In this document: piece by piece, positions 61,674 through 64,000 of the stretch | How the letters are laid out: each line of letters opens with the position of its first letter | Numbering within the stretch: position 1 is the stretch's first letter | NCBI RefSeq assembly: GCF_000173655.1 | Contig: NZ_ABZU01000009.1 | Location: 1-64,000 of the forward strand | Reading direction: 5' to 3' | Source: Corynebacterium amycolatum SK46 | GTDB lineage: Bacteria; Actinomycetota; Actinomycetes; Mycobacteriales; Mycobacteriaceae | Length of the DNA: 64,000 nt | The notes under the pieces: model-generated | Seen by the model: only the letters and a program-made list of their open reading frames with translations | What the model was told of the DNA's origin: nothing | Databases searched by the model: none | Translations under genes and position numbers: made by a program

Positions 61674-63317
61674 TTAATTCGATTTCTCAGCCTGCCTGCG
61701 CAAGTGCAGTACCTTCAGCGAGCAGAGGAAGCCAATAGTCAACGCGCCGACAGCGGAGTACAGCGCAAACTGTGTGGCATGTGCAAACGCATTTGTCAGC
61801 GGCACCAACACACCGTCGAGAGCACCCTGCGCGCGCAGGCCAATCAGTATGGAGCCGGCGGAATCCTTCAACCCCTCCCCCATCTGTTCCAATCCTGGCG
61901 ACAGCTTCGCAATCTCACGATCCAGCCCAATCGTCAGCGCCATGCCGCCGAGCGCAGCACCGAGCGCCGAACCAATCTGCCGAATTGTCGACTGCGTTGC
62001 CGATGCCTGCCCCGACAGCCGCACTGGAATATCACCAAGCACCAGCGAGGTCAGCTGCGCCGATGCCAGACCAAGCCCCAGACCGTAGACAATCAATGCA
62101 AACACAACCAGCCACAGCGGCAGGTCAACGCGCTCTTCCGCCGCCAACTGCAGCGAACCAAAGACCTCGAGCCCCAGCCCCACAATCACCACGCCGGCCG
62201 GGGTAATCCGAGCTGCCAGATGACGCGCCATGGCACCTGCGAAGAACGCACCGAGAGCCATTGCTGCCAGGACCAGGCCGGTTGCAATCGTCGATAAGCC
62301 AATCGCCGACACCAGATAGAGTGGCAGCACGAAGACCAGCGCGAACTCCCCCACCGCGACGAGCATCGCCGTGGTATTTCCCCAGCTGAACGTGGCGTAG
62401 GAGAACATCGACACGTCCAAAAGGGCGGGATCCGCGTTCTTCCGACGACGGTTTTCCCACAGCACGAAGGCGACGAGCACCACCGCACCAATCAAGAGCG
62501 TGACGACGGGTGCGGAGGGAAAAGCAAACCCTATCTTGGCGCCCTGAATGATGCCGAAGACCACGGCACCAAAGCCAATTCCCGACAGCACCAGGCCAAG
62601 GACGTCGAAACCGCCATCGCCATTGGTATCGCCTGCGGTGTTCGGCACCCAGCGCAGCGCAAGGACGAAAAGCACGACTGCGATGGGCACATTGACCCAG
62701 AAGATAGCTTCCCAACCAGCAAACTGCGTAAGCACACCACCCAGGAGCGGGCCGACCGCCGCTGCGCCGGACATGACCGCGCCCCAGATGCCGAATGCAG
62801 TGGCACGATCTTTGTTACGGAACAGTGCGTTCACGCTGGACAGTGTCGACGGCAGAATGCACGCACCACCAATGCCCTGGATGACGCGGGCTATGACCAA
62901 TGGTGCCAAGGCGGTGGAAAGTGCGGCCACGACGGAGCCGACCGTGAAGATGACCAGGCCGACGAGGAAAAGCGTTCGACGGCCGAAGCGGTCACCAGCA
63001 CGTCCGGAAGTTAAGAGCAGTGCAGCAAAGACGACGGAGTAGATCGTGGTAATCCACTGCGCGCCCACGATGTCGAGGCCCAGCTCCGAAATGATGGTCG
63101 GCAATGAAACACCGACGATGGTTCCGTCGAGAACAATCATGCCGAGGCCAACCGCGAGCACGAGCAACCCCCACCATCGCTGTGGCGACGCCGCGAACTC
63201 AGCGATCTGATCCTCGTTGGCGATTGCCGTAGCGGTGGTGCCCTTCACTTTCGCTGTGGCACCGGTTTGTGCGTCGGCTGAGACGTCGGCGCTGCTCAAG
63301 GAAGGTTTCGTACTCAT
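61674..63317 (-). CDS. MFS drug/multidrug transporter, DHA2 (EmrB/QacA) family
   Basis: The 547-residue protein has 14 helices. MIVLDGTIVGVSLPTI is the DHA2 motif D1, SGRAGDRFGRRTLFLVG the loop-2/3 motif A, and GIGGACILPSTLSSV motif C-like. It is a proton-driven efflux pump. ATG 63317 has TAAAAT seven bases upstream (leaderless). The nearby inverted repeat at 63374-63388 could be its operator. No regulator gene adjoins it in the window. Confidence 0.9.
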   Translation of the reverse strand: MSTKPSLSSADVSADAQTGATAKVKGTTATAIANEDQIAEFAASPQRWWGLLVLAVGLGMIVLDGTIVGVSLPTIISELGLDIVGAQWITTIYSVVFAALLLTSGRAGDRFGRRTLFLVGLVIFTVGSVVAALSTALAPLVIARVIQGIGGACILPSTLSSVNALFRNKDRATAFGIWGAVMSGAAAVGPLLGGVLTQFAGWEAIFWVNVPIAVVLFVLALRWVPNTAGDTNGDGGFDVLGLVLSGIGFGAVVFGIIQGAKIGFAFPSAPVVTLLIGAVVLVAFVLWENRRRKNADPALLDVSMFSYATFSWGNTTAMLVAVGEFALVFVLPLYLVSAIGLSTIATGLVLAAMALGAFFAGAMARHLAARITPAGVVIVGLGLEVFGSLQLAAEERVDLPLWLVVFALIVYGLGLGLASAQLTSLVLGDIPVRLSGQASATQSTIRQIGSALGAALGGMALTIGLDREIAKLSPGLEQMGEGLKDSAGSILIGLRAQGALDGVLVPLTNAFAHATQFALYSAVGALTIGFLCSLKVLHLRRQAEKSN

Positions 63318-63324
63318 AGGAACA

Positions 63325-63330
63325 ATTTTA
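63325..63330 (-). promoter_or_regulatory. -10 element of the EmrB-type gene
   Basis: TAAAAT on the minus strand ends seven bases before ATG 63317. Confidence 0.5.
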
Positions 63331-63373
63331 AAAATGCTCTAAGCCCGATTCATCAACCAAAAGTCGTAAATCC

Positions 63374-63388
63374 TCCAAATTAGTTGGA
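63374..63388. promoter_or_regulatory. palindrome upstream of the EmrB-type gene
   Basis: TCCAA-ATTAG-TTGGA is a perfect 5-bp palindrome about 60 bp upstream of the start; possible repressor site. Confidence 0.35.
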
Positions 63389-63536
63389 TAATCTGAAGAA
63401 AAAATCACCGAAAATGCTAACGAAGCCTCTGGATATCGGCCTTTTATCAATGCACGGTGACTGATTGCTATGATGCAATGAGGCCTTGGGCGCTGATTGC
63501 TGGTTCCTTCTTTCCACTTCACAGTTCCCAAGCCTT

Positions 63537-63610
63537 GCCCCTATAGCTCAGTCGGTTAGAGCAGAGGACTCATAATCCTTTTGTCCCAGGTTCGAGCCCT
63601 GGTGGGGGCA
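63537..63610 (+). tRNA. tRNA with CAT anticodon (Met or Ile2)
   Basis: Cloverleaf GCCCCTA-TA-GCTC-AGTCGGTTA-GAGC-A, anticodon stem GAGGA-CTCATAA-TCCTT (anticodon CAT), T-arm CCAGG-TTCGAGC-CCTGG, acceptor TGGGGGC and discriminator A. CCA is not encoded. The sequence around the anticodon (GACTCATAATC) is like E. coli tRNA-Ile2, whose CAT anticodon is modified to read AUA; elongator Met is the alternative. Confidence 0.93.
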
Positions 63611-63630
63611 CTAAAAGCTCCGGGCTCTAC

Positions 63631-64000
63631 TCACGCCCACTTACCCGACATCCGGTTGTAACAGCTGGCACACAGGGAGATGTACTTCGGCGCTTCGAGT
63701 GCCTCAATTTCCACGGTCTCACCGTCGAGGATAATGCTGCCGTCCGGATTCAACCGTGCAGTAAAAATCGCTTTCTGCCCACAGGTGCAAATTGTCTTAA
63801 TTTCCTCAATGGTGTGGGCGACTTCGAGCAAGCGCTGGGAGCCCGGGAAGGCGTGGGTGCGAAAGTCGGTACGCAGGCCATAGCAGAGCACCGGGGTACC
63901 GCGAAGGGTGATGCCCAGCAACTGATCGACCTGGCCAGGGGTAAGAAACTGTGCTTCATCGATGATTAGGCAATCGTAGCCGTCGGCAAGCGAGGAAAGG
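63631..64000 (-). CDS. tdk: thymidine kinase, 3' portion (5' end outside window)
   Basis: The C-terminal part of a type II thymidine kinase: CLIIDEAQFLTPGQVDQLL (Walker B-like), YGLRTDFRTHAFPGSQRLLE, the zinc ribbon CTCGQKAIFTAR and CASCYNR, and the lasso loop DGSIILDGE. It phosphorylates thymidine for DNA synthesis. The frame runs to the window end, so the Walker A part is missing only through truncation of the window. The stop is near the tRNA, 21 bp away. Confidence 0.9.
   Translation of the reverse strand, partial: LSSLADGYDCLIIDEAQFLTPGQVDQLLGITLRGTPVLCYGLRTDFRTHAFPGSQRLLEVAHTIEEIKTICTCGQKAIFTARLNPDGSIILDGETVEIEALEAPKYISLCASCYNRMSGKWA

Noticed and set aside
63328-63531. 67-codon minus-strand frame upstream of the EmrB-type gene
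   Set aside because: No convincing start signal or homology. It covers the likely promoter and operator region of the efflux gene.

Overview
The window is 64 kb of a high-GC Gram-positive chromosome that reads as Corynebacterium (Mycobacteriales). The grounds are gene content and order. ilvE, pepA, the E2 acyltransferase, lipB, lipA, a DUF4191 protein, an RDD protein, glnA1, glnE, glnA2, panB, a CYTH-CHAD protein, rnpB, a zinc-ribbon protein, Nif3, a CobC-like aminotransferase, a PtkA-like HAD protein, PtpA, SURF1, CobD, a DUF3052 protein, aceE and an AcpM-like protein follow the order of the M. tuberculosis Rv2210c-Rv2244 segment. The very short proteins, a homodimeric AceE next to an ACP gene, and proteins resembling C. 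glutamicum homologues fit the genus. The species cannot be fixed from the sequence alone. No insertion sequence, prophage or CRISPR array was found.

Layout. 1-2.4 kb: a short tandem repeat at the window edge and a secreted, membrane-anchored vWA protein. 2.7-16.7 kb: core metabolism (ilvE / pepA divergent, E2 with duplicated lipoyl domains, PiT phosphate transporter, lipoate genes lipB-lipA, an AspT/YidE-type transporter, glnA1). 16.7-17.5 kb: a gene-poor stretch with a striking 21-bp repeat array and long inverted repeat. 17.5-34.3 kb: a block that separates glnA1 from glnE relative to M. tuberculosis. It holds two PspC proteins, a lipoprotein with 11-residue repeats, tag, panE, a complete PTS cluster (EIIBCA, antiterminator fused to HPr, EI), brnQ, a dicarboxylate symporter, thrC, a ThDP enzyme and an MFS transporter. 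34.3-44.3 kb: an unrecognised protein ending in a clamp-binding-like motif, glnE, glnA2, panB and CYTH-CHAD. 44.5-54.4 kb: a GHMP-kinase-like protein, RNase P RNA, and the Rv2228c-Rv2236c-like group. 54.4-64 kb: DUF3052, aceE, a degenerate ACP, DUF3145, a serine hydrolase, DctA-type and EmrB-type transporters, two tRNAs and the 3' part of tdk.

How the genes work together. The E2 subunit, lipB/lipA (which make and attach its lipoyl groups) and aceE form the pyruvate dehydrogenase set. glnA1 and glnE make an adenylylation-controlled glutamine synthetase; glnA2 lacks the target tyrosine. The PTS cluster holds every soluble and membrane component of a sugar phosphorelay, preceded by an RNA antiterminator/terminator switch that its own antiterminator should act on.

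The most unusual signals are the antiterminator-HPr in-frame fusion with an internal ribosome site, the 21-bp array near 17.0 kb, an ACP whose phosphopantetheine serine is arginine, a QLSLF C-terminus on an unknown protein, and a recurring TAnnnT hexamer 7-8 nt before a start codon that points to many leaderless mRNAs. All functions are inferred from sequence patterns and family knowledge; no search was run.
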